Positions 36,146-45,063 of a DNA stretch of 59,095 nt are shown piece by piece; the stretch's first letter is position 1; every line of letters begins with the position of its first letter. The notes below the pieces were generated by a model. It was not told the origin of the DNA and did not search any database. It saw only the letters and a list, made by a program, of their open reading frames with translations. Origin of the DNA: Hespellia sp. (lineage in GTDB: Bacteria > Bacillota > Clostridia > Lachnospirales > Lachnospiraceae); the NCBI GenBank assembly GCA_028694105.1, contig JAQUUC010000014.1, positions 1-59,095 on the forward strand, written 5' to 3'. Made by a program: the position numbers and the translations under genes.

Positions 36146-36900
36146 AATTAAACATTGCTCATTTATATCCGGATTTACTAAATCTTTACGGGGACCGCGG
36201 AAATATCCAGTGTTTTCGCAAACGTCTTGAATGGCGCGGCATCGAATGTGAAGTCACGCAGTATCTGCAGGGGGATACAATTGATTTTTCCGATGTAGAC
36301 ATTGTGCTCCTTGGCGGTGGCTCTGACCGAGAACAGGAGATCGTCTGCGAAGAATTAAAGAAAATCAAAGACGATTTCAAAGAATATGTGGAAAATGACG
36401 GCGTTGTTCTGGCCGTATGCGGCGGCTATCAGCTTCTGGGAAAATATTATAAGACGAATACGAAGTCTATCGAGGGACTTGGAATTCTGGATATTTATAC
36501 CGAGTGGGAGCCGGAGCGTCTGATCCAGAATATTATTCTGGAGAGCGATTTGTTCGACATGCCGATTGTCGGGTTTGAGAACCATGGCGGGCGTACTTAT
36601 ATCGGCAATCATACACCGCTCGGCAAGGTCTTTTACGGACTTGGCAATATAGGGAAGGGTGATTTTGAAGGTGTTGTATATAAGAATGTCATTGCAACCT
36701 ATCTCCATGGACCACTGCTTCCGAAGAATCCACAGGTATGCGACTATCTGCTGAAAAAGGCACTCGACCGCAAGTATGGCACAGACGTAGAGTTCGCACC
36801 GTTAGAGGACGAGATGGAGAAGGCAGCGAACAATTACATTTACGCAAGATACAGCAATAAGGGAAATGTATTGCAGGAGAATATTAAAAAACGACTTTAG
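36142..36900 (+). CDS. gatD: Lipid II isoglutaminyl synthase glutaminase subunit GatD
   Basis: A 252-residue CobB/CobQ-type class I amidotransferase. The catalytic nucleophile is Cys93 in VLAVCGGYQLLG, and the catalytic His189 is in TYLHGPLLPKNP, close to the positions of the characterised Staphylococcus GatD. It provides ammonia from glutamine to MurT. AAAGGAGGGG is located within the end of murT. A weak terminator follows. Confidence 0.96.
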   Translation: MKLNIAHLYPDLLNLYGDRGNIQCFRKRLEWRGIECEVTQYLQGDTIDFSDVDIVLLGGGSDREQEIVCEELKKIKDDFKEYVENDGVVLAVCGGYQLLGKYYKTNTKSIEGLGILDIYTEWEPERLIQNIILESDLFDMPIVGFENHGGRTYIGNHTPLGKVFYGLGNIGKGDFEGVVYKNVIATYLHGPLLPKNPQVCDYLLKKALDRKYGTDVEFAPLEDEMEKAANNYIYARYSNKGNVLQENIKKRL

Positions 36901-36914
36901 GAAGTATGCAGCAG

Positions 36915-36942
36915 GATGTCTGGCGATTGTCAGGCATCTTTT
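36915..36942 (+). terminator. Weak Rho-independent terminator after gatD
   Basis: GATGTCTG (36915-36922) pairs, with one G-T pair, with CAGGCATC (36931-36938), then TTTT. The azlC ribosome binding site follows within 15 bases, so read-through is likely. Confidence 0.5.
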
Positions 36943-36966
36943 ATGAGGATGAGAGGAACATGAAAG

Positions 36967-37749
36967 ATGAACAAGAAAAGAGCACAGAGTAACAGCTCTT
37001 GGTTTCGAAAAGGGATGAAGGATGGAATGCCAATCGCTTTGGGGTATTTTGCGGTGGCATTTACACTTGGAATTACAGCGAGAAATGCAGGGTTAAATGC
37101 GCTTCAGGCAACACTTGCCAGTCTGACGCTGAACGCATCGGCGGGCGAATACGTGGGCTTTACTTTGATTGCGGCGGGCGCAGGATATGTGGAAATCGCA
37201 ATCATGGAGCTGGTGGCAAATGCAAGATATCTTTTGATGTCCTGTGCGCTCAGTCAGAAATTATCGGAGGATGTGCCGTTATGGCAGAGACTTCTGATCG
37301 GATATGATGTGACGGATGAGATTTTTGGAATATCCATCGGTGTACCGGGAAAGTTAAATCCGTTCTATACCTTTGGAGCAATTGTTGTGGCGGTTCCGGG
37401 ATGGTCCGGCGGAACCTTTCTGGGTGTCGTGCTGGGAAATGTACTTCCGCTCCGTGCAGTCAGTGCCCTGAGTGTGGGACTTTACGGAATGTTTCTTGCA
37501 ATTATCATTCCGGCGGCAAAGAAAGAGAAAATTGTGGCAGTGTTGATTATGATTTCCTTTGGCCTGAGTTTTCTGGTGAATAAATGGTCGGTTTTCGATT
37601 TTATTTCTTCGGGAATGAAGACGATTCTTTTAACGGTACTGATTGCAGGGGCGGCAGCGATTCTCTTTCCTGTTAAGGAAGAGGCGAAGCCGGAAGAATT
37701 TGATCCGCATGAAAAACTGACGGAACAGGAGGCTGATCATGAAGCATAA
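36967..37749 (+). CDS. azlC: Branched-chain amino acid exporter large subunit AzlC
   Basis: A 260-residue membrane protein of the AzlC/YgaZ family. Family segments are DGMPIALGYFAVAFTLG, ASAGEYVGF, VANARYLLMS and DVTDEIF. With AzlD it exports branched-chain amino acids or analogues. GAGAGGA lies 10 bases before the ATG. It overlaps azlD by 11 bases. A charged C-terminal tail of about 25 residues is cytoplasmic or disordered. Confidence 0.93.
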   Translation: MNKKRAQSNSSWFRKGMKDGMPIALGYFAVAFTLGITARNAGLNALQATLASLTLNASAGEYVGFTLIAAGAGYVEIAIMELVANARYLLMSCALSQKLSEDVPLWQRLLIGYDVTDEIFGISIGVPGKLNPFYTFGAIVVAVPGWSGGTFLGVVLGNVLPLRAVSALSVGLYGMFLAIIIPAAKKEKIVAVLIMISFGLSFLVNKWSVFDFISSGMKTILLTVLIAGAAAILFPVKEEAKPEEFDPHEKLTEQEADHEA

Positions 37750-38047
37750 TATCTATATCTACATCCTGATTATGGCAGTGGTCACATATCTGATCCGCGT
37801 GCTTCCGCTGACTTTGATTCGAAAAGAAATTAAGAACCGGACGATTCGGTCGTTTTTGTATTATGTACCGTATGTGACACTTGCAGTGATGACATTTCCG
37901 GCAATTCTGGATGCGACCCAGAGTACTTGGTCGGGGCTTCTGGCTCTGGCTGCCGGAGTCCTTCTGGCATGGTTTGGGGCGAGTCTTTTCAGCGTGTCGG
38001 TCGCGTGCTGTGTGGTTGTATTTTTGTTGGAGCTGATGATCTTATGA
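37739..38047 (+). CDS. azlD: Branched-chain amino acid exporter small subunit AzlD
   Basis: A 102-residue protein with four helices, of the AzlD/YgaH family. Typical segments are VTYLIRVLPLTLIRKEI and SFLYYVPYVTLAVMTFPAIL. It pairs with AzlC, whose gene it overlaps. Its stop overlaps the next start (ATGA), extending the coupled unit to an uncharacterised protein. Confidence 0.92.
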   Translation: MKHNIYIYILIMAVVTYLIRVLPLTLIRKEIKNRTIRSFLYYVPYVTLAVMTFPAILDATQSTWSGLLALAAGVLLAWFGASLFSVSVACCVVVFLLELMIL

Positions 38048-38880
38048 GAAAAAAACTGAAAGCAGCAGTCGTTATTCTTATATGTATGTTATTAGTGGGC
38101 GTTGTCTTTGTGATGAGCCCATTTTTTCCGTACGTCCGGAGTCTGGCCGTGATGGCGGTCTACAGTCATGTCTGTGAAGAAGACAGCATTATGGAAACGG
38201 AAGACTTTGCGCTGCAGATTCCGGGTGGAGGTGCGACCAATGAAACCGACTGGTATCCGTTTGTCATGACATTTACCGCGGATCAGGAGTTTTCAAGCTT
38301 TGTAGGAAAACCGGGAGAGAAGCTGACGATACTGTATAACTTTCCTGCCTTTAATCTGAAGAAGGGCTGCAGCCGTCTCTATGATACAAAGTCACAGTAT
38401 TACAATGGGTTCTATGGAGCCTATCTCGTGCAGCAGGCGGACGGAACACCTTACGGATTTACTGCGGATGGAAATATCGACGCGGAAGCGGTATCTGATG
38501 TGGCGCGGTTTGATTTCTTTTCGCTGGTCTTAGAAGATTTTGGACTTCAAAAGGAAGAGGAGGTCTTCACGTGTGATCATGTGGAGACAGATGACGGCTA
38601 TCGTATGGCGGGATATGATGGATGGATTCGAATGAGCTCTGACATACTGGTAAACGGCGCAGCACATAAAAAGCAGGAAGGTGTTACCTCGTACCTGCAG
38701 TATGGCGCGCCGGAATTTCCCGTGAGTGAACCATTCGCACCAGTGGAAATGAAGAGCGTGGTGTATGGAAGATATTTTGAAGAATATCAGGCGAGTATCT
38801 TCTTTTATGTGATGGCTGTGGATGAGAATGTATGCCGGAGATGTGAGAATGAGGTGTTGAGAGCCAGTGTGATTGAGTAG
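38044..38880 (+). CDS. Membrane-anchored hypothetical protein coupled to azlCD
   Basis: A 278-residue protein I do not recognise. One N-terminal hydrophobic helix (about residues 7-30, with a basic start MRKKLK) suggests a signal anchor with the rest outside; no lipobox is evident. The external part is rich in aromatic and acidic residues and contains scattered cysteines. The ATG overlaps the azlD stop, so expression is tied to the exporter. It could be an accessory or simply a cotranscribed envelope protein. Confidence 0.7.
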   Translation: MRKKLKAAVVILICMLLVGVVFVMSPFFPYVRSLAVMAVYSHVCEEDSIMETEDFALQIPGGGATNETDWYPFVMTFTADQEFSSFVGKPGEKLTILYNFPAFNLKKGCSRLYDTKSQYYNGFYGAYLVQQADGTPYGFTADGNIDAEAVSDVARFDFFSLVLEDFGLQKEEEVFTCDHVETDDGYRMAGYDGWIRMSSDILVNGAAHKKQEGVTSYLQYGAPEFPVSEPFAPVEMKSVVYGRYFEEYQASIFFYVMAVDENVCRRCENEVLRASVIE

Positions 38881-38935
38881 CTAAAACACCCCAATCACCT
38901 CTGGCAGCAACAGAAACTAATGTTATATGCATGAC

Positions 38936-40027
38936 TTATGCGTTTTTGAATTTCTCAGCCTGTGCAGCAATTAGTTCCGCATCATCGAAATAATTGATCT
39001 GCATAGCCGCCTTTACTTCGGACAGAGTCTGTGCGCCAACACCGCGTGCGTACTCTGTACCTTCTTTTAGAATCTGGTATACACCGGGAATATCCTGCTC
39101 TAATTCTTTTCTTCTCGCTCGAATTGGTTCCAGGGTGTCCTCTAATACTTTGATCAAAAACTTTTTAATCTTGACATCGCCGAGTCCGCCACGCATGTAG
39201 TGGTCTTTGACTTCCTGAAGATTCTTATATTCCGGCCAGAATCTCTCGAAATGCTCGTCCGTAGAAAATGCATCCAGATAGGTAAATACGCTGTTGCCTT
39301 CTACTTTGCCCGGATCTTCAATCTTAATGTGAGTCGGGTCGGTGAACATGCTCATAACCTTGGTCTTCACCTCTTTGGCAGAATCAGACAGATAAATGCA
39401 GTTGCCGAGAGATTTACTCATCTTTGCCTTTCCGTCTGTACCCGGAAGCCGCGAGCAGATCTTATTGTCCGGAAGCAGTTCTTTCGGCTCTACCAGAATA
39501 CCTTCCCCGTAGACACTGTCAAAGCTTCGCACAATCTCACGAGCCTGCTCCAGCATTGGAAGCTGATCCTCCCCTACCGGAACGGTGGTTGCCTTAAATA
39601 ATGTAATATCAGCAGCCTGACTGATTGGATATGTGAAGAATCCGACTGGGATGCTTGCCTGAAAATCTCTTGCCTTGATCTCGGATTTTACCGTAGGGTT
39701 GCGCTGCAGTCTTGCGACTGTAACTAAGTTCATGAAGTAAAAGCTCAGTTCGCATAATTCCTGAATCTGAGACTGAATGAAGATATGAGACTTCTTCGGA
39801 TCGATGCCGCAGGAAAGATAATCAAGAGCAACCTCAATGATGTTCTGTCTGATCTTCTCCGGGTTGTCGGCGTTGTCTGTCAGTGCCTGTGCATCTGCAA
39901 TCATGATAAAAATGTCGTCGTACTCGCCGGAATTCTGTAATTCCACGCGACGCTTTAAAGAACCGACGTAATGTCCTAAATGTAATCTTCCTGTAGGTCT
40001 GTCACCTGTTAAAATAATCTTTGCCAA
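38936..40027 (-). CDS. trpS: Tryptophanyl-tRNA synthetase
   Basis: A 363-residue class I synthetase, charging tRNA-Trp. The HIGH-like motif is [10 protein letters not shown] near residue 14, and the KMSKS motif is exact in [10 protein letters not shown]. The start is a TTG at 40027, giving [13 protein letters not shown] (first residue read as Met), with AAAGGGA upstream. Longer in-frame starts would run through the promoter. No T-box leader was seen in the short upstream region. Confidence 0.95.
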   Translation of the reverse strand: MAKIILTGDRPTGRLHLGHYVGSLKRRVELQNSGEYDDIFIMIADAQALTDNADNPEKIRQNIIEVALDYLSCGIDPKKSHIFIQSQIQELCELSFYFMNLVTVARLQRNPTVKSEIKARDFQASIPVGFFTYPISQAADITLFKATTVPVGEDQLPMLEQAREIVRSFDSVYGEGILVEPKELLPDNKICSRLPGTDGKAKMSKSLGNCIYLSDSAKEVKTKVMSMFTDPTHIKIEDPGKVEGNSVFTYLDAFSTDEHFERFWPEYKNLQEVKDHYMRGGLGDVKIKKFLIKVLEDTLEPIRARRKELEQDIPGVYQILKEGTEYARGVGAQTLSEVKAAMQINYFDDAELIAAQAEKFKNA

Positions 40028-40073
40028 TGTAGTTTCCCTTTGCCTTTCTGAACGATATATTTCCGCTTTTCTT

Positions 40074-40101
40074 ATTATAACATAGATTTCTTTGCGTGCA
40101 A
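40074..40101 (-). promoter_or_regulatory. Sigma-A promoter of trpS
   Basis: On the minus strand TTGCAC (40101-40096) and TATAAT (40079-40074) are 16 bases apart, about 45 bases upstream of the TTG start. Confidence 0.75.
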
Positions 40102-40137
40102 GTGGGGAGTTGGAAAGTGGTGATTTCGCACAGGGTT

Positions 40138-40176
40138 GGAGGGCGTCCATGTAGTGGAAATACATGGGCACCCTCC
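40138..40176. repeat. Stable hairpin between ymaF and trpS
   Basis: GGAGGG (40138-40143) pairs with CCCTCC (40171-40176), and inside it TCCATGTA with TACATGGG, around loop GTGGAAA. It has no T run on either strand. It sits downstream of ymaF and could stabilise or terminate its mRNA. Confidence 0.5.
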
Positions 40177-40218
40177 ATTTGTCATCTCATATTTTTAAAA
40201 TAACACTCTTATGCACTG

Positions 40219-40572
40219 TTAACGAGGACATTCAAATTCGGTTGGACTCTCAATGAGTGACGCAACCTGAAATTCATGCTTGTGTCCGTCTTCCGATTGT
40301 GTACATGCTTTTGCATAGTGCACATGTTTTCCGCCGCCCACATCAACTGCAGGACCGGATTTTCCACAAAACTCATGGTAATGGTCATCGGCAAAGTCGG
40401 TTCGAAATTTAATTTCGTGCACATGGCTGCATCCGACGGAAATTGCTTCTCCGGATACAGTGGCAAAGCGATGATTGTGACATTCGCCACATTCATTTTG
40501 ATAGTCTGTAATACCTGTCACTTCATGGACATGGCGCTGTTTATTACAATAGTCATATTCTTGATTATTCAT
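40219..40572 (-). CDS. YmaF family histidine-rich protein
   Basis: A 117-residue His-rich protein resembling the YmaF family of unknown function. Histidines come in regularly spaced pairs: RHVHEVTG, HNHRF, SHVHEI, DHYHEF, KHVHYA and GHKHEF. This suggests four or five short beta repeats and metal binding. No signal peptide is present. It lies alone between trpS and a broken nuclease gene. Confidence 0.8.
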   Translation of the reverse strand: MNNQEYDYCNKQRHVHEVTGITDYQNECGECHNHRFATVSGEAISVGCSHVHEIKFRTDFADDHYHEFCGKSGPAVDVGGGKHVHYAKACTQSEDGHKHEFQVASLIESPTEFECPR

Positions 40573-40770
40573 ATTTATTTCCTATTCCGTAGATTACTAT
40601 ATTATATGCAGTTTGACAAAAAGGGTTCGGATGTGTCTGACGATGCATGTCACTAACGGATGAAATTTCCTCTTTTCTTTCGGGATTGCAATATAAAAAT
40701 GTCTGTGTTCTGTATCTTATGTTTTTTGTTGTGTTTACTTCTACTATCATTTATAATGGAGGAAGAAAAC

Positions 40771-41594
40771 ATGAAACAGAAACAAGTACTAGAGATTATC
40801 TACGAAGGAAAGACAGTTAAAGTAAAAAAGTCATGGCTGATGCGCATTTTGCGCAAGATTTTCCGCGTGAATCGGAAGCAGAAGGATCGCCTGTTTCTGA
40901 AAGTGTTCAGTGAGAAAAAGGCATTACTGGATATGAACATCAATCGACATTTAATCCCAATATGCCGCTGCGGGGCTTACTCTATTTTGCAGGTGTTCTA
41001 CAAGGATTTTTAGCAGTGAGTCAGGAGAATATCTATGGCGAGAAACTGATAAAGATTCCTACACCAAAGTATATTGTATTTTATAATGGGACAGATGCCT
41101 GCGAAGACCGGGTAGAACTTAGGTTGTCAGATGCTTTTGAACATCCGGATGGCTGCATGGAGTTTACGGCTGTCATGTTGAACATCAATCTGGGACATAA
41201 TAAGGTGATTATGAATCAGTGCAAATTGTTAGAAGAATATGCAACATTTATCGAGCAGATTCGTGTGTTTCAAGGAGAAGGTTTTGAACTGGATGAAGCG
41301 ATTGATATGGCAAGTGAATACTGTATAGAACATGACGTGTTAAGGGAGTTTCTTCTGAAAAATCGAAATGAGGTGAGACAGTTGATTCTTACAGAATATG
41401 ATGAGAAAAAACAGAGAGCGTTGGATAGGCGGGATGCAAGAGCCGAAGGAAGAGCTGAGGGTAAAGCCGAAGGAAGTGAAGAGGAACGCATCAAGATAGC
41501 TCTGAAATTACGCGAACAAGGTATTTCGATGGATGTGATTTCGGTGGCAACAGGCTTGACAGAAGATGAGATCCGCGCGTTAGATACAGAATAG
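40771..41594 (+). pseudogene. Broken Rpn/PD-(D/E)XK nuclease-transposase family gene
   Basis: The N-terminal piece begins at ATG 40771 after GGAGGAAG and includes RKQKDRLFLKVFSEKKALLD. The body continues in another frame from about 40940: the nucleotides just before 40962 read YEHQSTFNPNMPLRGLLYF in that frame. This is the typical Lachnospiraceae Rpn layout with about 40 residues, including part of the nuclease core, deleted at the join, plus a frameshift. The C-terminus has the usual RAEGRAEGKAEG repeats and a helix-turn-helix-like end. Probably non-functional. Confidence 0.75.
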
Positions 41595-41647
41595 ATTGCA
41601 AGACAAAAGCAGGAACATGTGAAATAGAGAAAGAATGGTGAACACAG

Positions 41648-44600
41648 ATGATAACCAAAGGTCAGATTCGCAAAATGACGCGGAATCAGTCCTATGCAAA
41701 AGGGGAACAGATATACAGGCAGGGCGGAGTGCTCGAATTTTCTGTTGAGGTAGATGAGTATGCGGAATATGAGGAGCTGGTCGCGCTTGTAGAAGGCAGC
41801 AGGGGAAGTCTTTATCAAGTATCCATGAGCGTGAGCCTGTTAGACGACGAGATCGAGGAGGTTGATTGCGATTGTCCGGCGTTTGAGTCATATAGCGGGA
41901 TTTGTAAACATTGTGTTGCGGTCCTGTTAAAATACATGGAGTATTGTGAGAATGAGCAGCAGGAGGAATTTGCCAAAATCAATGGACAGAATCTTTTGGA
42001 ATCGGGCAGATTCAATATTCAAAAAGGAATCAAGCCTGCAACAACGCCTGCCCTTATGCAGTTGCTTAAGAGAAAAGAACAGGCACATATTTTGCCACTC
42101 TTAGAACAGGAATCTTATGGAAAAGTACAGTTAGAGCCGACCATACACTGTGAGGCAACGAATATATATGTTTCATTCCGAATTGGGATAACACAGATGT
42201 ATGTGGTAAAGGATGTATTTGAGTTGATACGTCTCATTCATAGGCGAGGAAGACATCGATATGGTAAAAATTTGGAATTCCTTCATTCAATCGAAGCGTT
42301 TGACGAAACGTCAAGACCACTTGTCCAATTTATCGAAAAATGGACGAGAGAGAATGAGGATAAATATCGGAGCACCAGTTATTATGGATACTATAACTAT
42401 GGTCGTTCCGAGGCAAAAAGCAAGGAAATGTATTTGGGAACAGATGAAATAGAAGCGTATCTGAACTTGATGCGCGGACAGATTTTTCAAATGCATGTTT
42501 GCGGAATGGCAAATACGACGTGGCAGATTTCTGAAACGCCGATCCCAAAGAAAATGAAGCTTACTGGGGAAAAGAACGGAGTCAGGATGGAACTTCCTTT
42601 TTTCGCGGGATATGCAGCAGATAAATCCAACATATTTTTTTATGAAGACAAGGTATATATTGAGCCGTTGCCTCAGAGTGAAATCATTAGAGAAGTTATG
42701 GAAGCAATGCAGCAGACACCAAATAAGACAGCGTTTATTGAAAATGCAGACATTCCGGCTTTTTGCAGAGAACTTCTTCCAACACTGGAAGCGTATTATG
42801 AGTGTGCGATGATCGATTTTGACAAAGAGCAGTATGGCATTGAGAGCCCGGAATTCTGTATTTATCTTGACGCGCCGCAGAGCAATATGATTACATGCAG
42901 ACCGACCGCGAAGTATGGCGAAAAAGAATATTCCTTATATGAGACCGGCAATGTATCCCTCCGCAGTATGGAGGAGGAACAGGCGGTCAGAAAGCTGGTG
43001 CATGAATACGGAAATGCATTTGATAACGAGAGCGGCAGTGTTGTGGCAATTGATGATGAGGAAATCATCTATGAGCTGCTGGTCTATGGTGTTGCGCGAA
43101 TGCAGCAGGTTGCGGAGGTATTCGTTTCGGATGCAATTAAGCGGATGGAAGTAAAGTCGGCACCGAAGATTACCGTTGGTGTTTCAATTGAAAGCGGACT
43201 GATGAATCTGTCCTTAGATTCTGGGGAAATGTCCCGCGAGGAATTAATCGAAGTATTGTCTCGTTACAATAGAAAGAAAAAGTTCTACCGCCTGAAGGAT
43301 GGTTCATTTATCAATGCGGAAAACTCGGGATTCGAAGAGATACTGGAGCTGAAGGAAGGCCTTCAGATTACAGATAAACAGTTGAAGCAGGATCAAATTC
43401 AATTTGAGAAATATCGTTCGCTTTATGTGGATGCACAACTCAAGGAGAGCTCAGCCATTGCTTCGGTGAGAGATAAGAGCTTTCGCGAGCTGATTCGAAA
43501 TATGAAGACGGTAGAGGATAATGATTTTGAAGTGCCGAGCAGTCTGGAAGGGACACTAAGAGAGTACCAAAAGAGGGGATTTCTGTGGTTAAAGACCTTG
43601 AAACATAACGGGTTTGGAGGAATTCTGGCAGATGATATGGGACTGGGAAAGACACTGCAGGTCATTACTTTTCTGCGGTCGGAATATGAGGAGAATCCGA
43701 AGTGTGGAAAGATTCTGATAGTGACTCCCGCATCCCTTGTCTTTAACTGGTATGAAGAATTCCAAAAATTTGCACCGGAACTCAAAACGAACATGATACT
43801 GGGGAGCGCGGCGCAGAGATGTAAGATGATTTGTGCGTTGTCAGAGGGTGAGATTGCCATTACTTCTTACGATCTGCTAAAGAGAGATATCAAGGTGTAC
43901 GAAGATGTAACATTTGCGGCGGAGTTCATCGATGAGGCGCAGTACATCAAGAATCATAATACACAGGCTGCAAAGGCGGTAAAGGATGTGCACGCATCGT
44001 TTAAGGTGGCTTTGACGGGAACCCCGGTGGAGAACCGGTTAAGTGAACTTTGGAGCATTTTTGATTTTCTGATGCCGGGATTTTTGTATAGTTATAAGAG
44101 ATTCCGCGACGAGCTGGAGACGCCGATTGTGCAGAGTCAGGACGAAGCGGCAACAGAACGTTTGAGAAAAATGATTCATCCATTTGTACTGCGAAGATTG
44201 AAGAAAGAGGTACTCAAAGACCTTCCGGATAAGCTGGAAGAAAATGTATATGCGAAGATGGAGCGTGAGCAGCAGAAGATCTATGATGCGCATGTACAGA
44301 GATTGAAACTGCTGTTAGATAAGCAAACGGAGGAAGAGTTTAAGAGTTCGAAAATCGTAGTTCTTTCTGAACTGACAAAGCTCAGACAACTATGCTGTGA
44401 TCCGGCACTGATTCTAGAAGGATATAAGGGCAGTTCTGCGAAAAAAGAGATGTGCATTACATTTATACAAAATGCGGTGGATAATGGGCACAAGGTACTG
44501 TTGTTTTCCCAGTTTACAACGATGCTGGGCGAATTGGCAGAGGAACTCGAAAAAGCAGGAATCAGTCATTATATGCTGACCGGTTCCACCAGCAAGGAAA

Positions 44601-44947
44601 AGCGCAGACAGCTTGTAAATACATTCAATCAGGATGATACGTCCGTATTTTGTATTTCTCTAAAGGCAGGTGGAACGGGATTAAATCTTACGGCAGCAGA
44701 CGTGGTGATTCATTATGATCCATGGTGGAATCTGGCAGTCCAGAATCAGGCAACAGACCGTGCGCACCGCATTGGACAGGAGCATGTGGTAAATGTCTAT
44801 AAGCTGATTGTGAAGGGCAGTATTGAAGAGAATATTGTCAAGATGCAGGAAAAGAAGAAGGAGCTGGCAGATCAGATATTAAGCGGAGAGGGCATGGATG
44901 GTGGAAGCTTTACAAGGGAAGCCCTGTTGGAGATTTTGAACGGATGA
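41648..44947 (+). CDS. SWIM zinc-finger SNF2-family helicase
   Basis: A 1099-residue SF2 ATPase. An N-terminal SWIM zinc finger uses Cys74, Cys76, Cys86 and His88 (CDC...CKH). A middle region of about 530 residues resembles the bacterial SNF2-associated domain. The motor follows: Walker A DDMGLGKT around 662-669, DEAQ at 762-765, LTGTPVENR, and the C-terminal helicase lobe with AGGTGLNLT and QATDRAHRIGQ. Such proteins are thought to remodel nucleoprotein or RNA polymerase complexes. It stands alone without defence-type partners and is bounded by a strong terminator. Confidence 0.93.
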   Translation: MITKGQIRKMTRNQSYAKGEQIYRQGGVLEFSVEVDEYAEYEELVALVEGSRGSLYQVSMSVSLLDDEIEEVDCDCPAFESYSGICKHCVAVLLKYMEYCENEQQEEFAKINGQNLLESGRFNIQKGIKPATTPALMQLLKRKEQAHILPLLEQESYGKVQLEPTIHCEATNIYVSFRIGITQMYVVKDVFELIRLIHRRGRHRYGKNLEFLHSIEAFDETSRPLVQFIEKWTRENEDKYRSTSYYGYYNYGRSEAKSKEMYLGTDEIEAYLNLMRGQIFQMHVCGMANTTWQISETPIPKKMKLTGEKNGVRMELPFFAGYAADKSNIFFYEDKVYIEPLPQSEIIREVMEAMQQTPNKTAFIENADIPAFCRELLPTLEAYYECAMIDFDKEQYGIESPEFCIYLDAPQSNMITCRPTAKYGEKEYSLYETGNVSLRSMEEEQAVRKLVHEYGNAFDNESGSVVAIDDEEIIYELLVYGVARMQQVAEVFVSDAIKRMEVKSAPKITVGVSIESGLMNLSLDSGEMSREELIEVLSRYNRKKKFYRLKDGSFINAENSGFEEILELKEGLQITDKQLKQDQIQFEKYRSLYVDAQLKESSAIASVRDKSFRELIRNMKTVEDNDFEVPSSLEGTLREYQKRGFLWLKTLKHNGFGGILADDMGLGKTLQVITFLRSEYEENPKCGKILIVTPASLVFNWYEEFQKFAPELKTNMILGSAAQRCKMICALSEGEIAITSYDLLKRDIKVYEDVTFAAEFIDEAQYIKNHNTQAAKAVKDVHASFKVALTGTPVENRLSELWSIFDFLMPGFLYSYKRFRDELETPIVQSQDEAATERLRKMIHPFVLRRLKKEVLKDLPDKLEENVYAKMEREQQKIYDAHVQRLKLLLDKQTEEEFKSSKIVVLSELTKLRQLCCDPALILEGYKGSSAKKEMCITFIQNAVDNGHKVLLFSQFTTMLGELAEELEKAGISHYMLTGSTSKEKRRQLVNTFNQDDTSVFCISLKAGGTGLNLTAADVVIHYDPWWNLAVQNQATDRAHRIGQEHVVNVYKLIVKGSIEENIVKMQEKKKELADQILSGEGMDGGSFTREALLEILNG

Positions 44948-45017
44948 TGACGAAGGAGAATCGCTGGTTTTGTCTTCCGTCATTGCTTATTCTTATAAGA
45001 CTATATACATAATTATT

Positions 45018-45053
45018 AACAAAATTACCGCAGTCAAAAGCGGTAATTTTGTT
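45018..45053. terminator. Strong bidirectional terminator
   Basis: A 14-bp perfect stem (45018-45031 with 45040-45053) contains ATTACCGC/GCGGTAAT, with A and T runs built into the arms. It separates the helicase from the convergent isomerase gene. Confidence 0.9.
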
Positions 45054-45063
45054 ACATGGAGGA

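Noticed and set aside
40028-40137. T-box leader for trpS
   Set aside because: The promoter lies about 45 bases from the start codon, leaving too little leader RNA.
40660-41013. Separate small gene before the Rpn-like frame
   Set aside because: Its downstream part is the broken N-terminus of the Rpn gene; the upstream part is AT-rich hydrophobic noise without a ribosome binding site.
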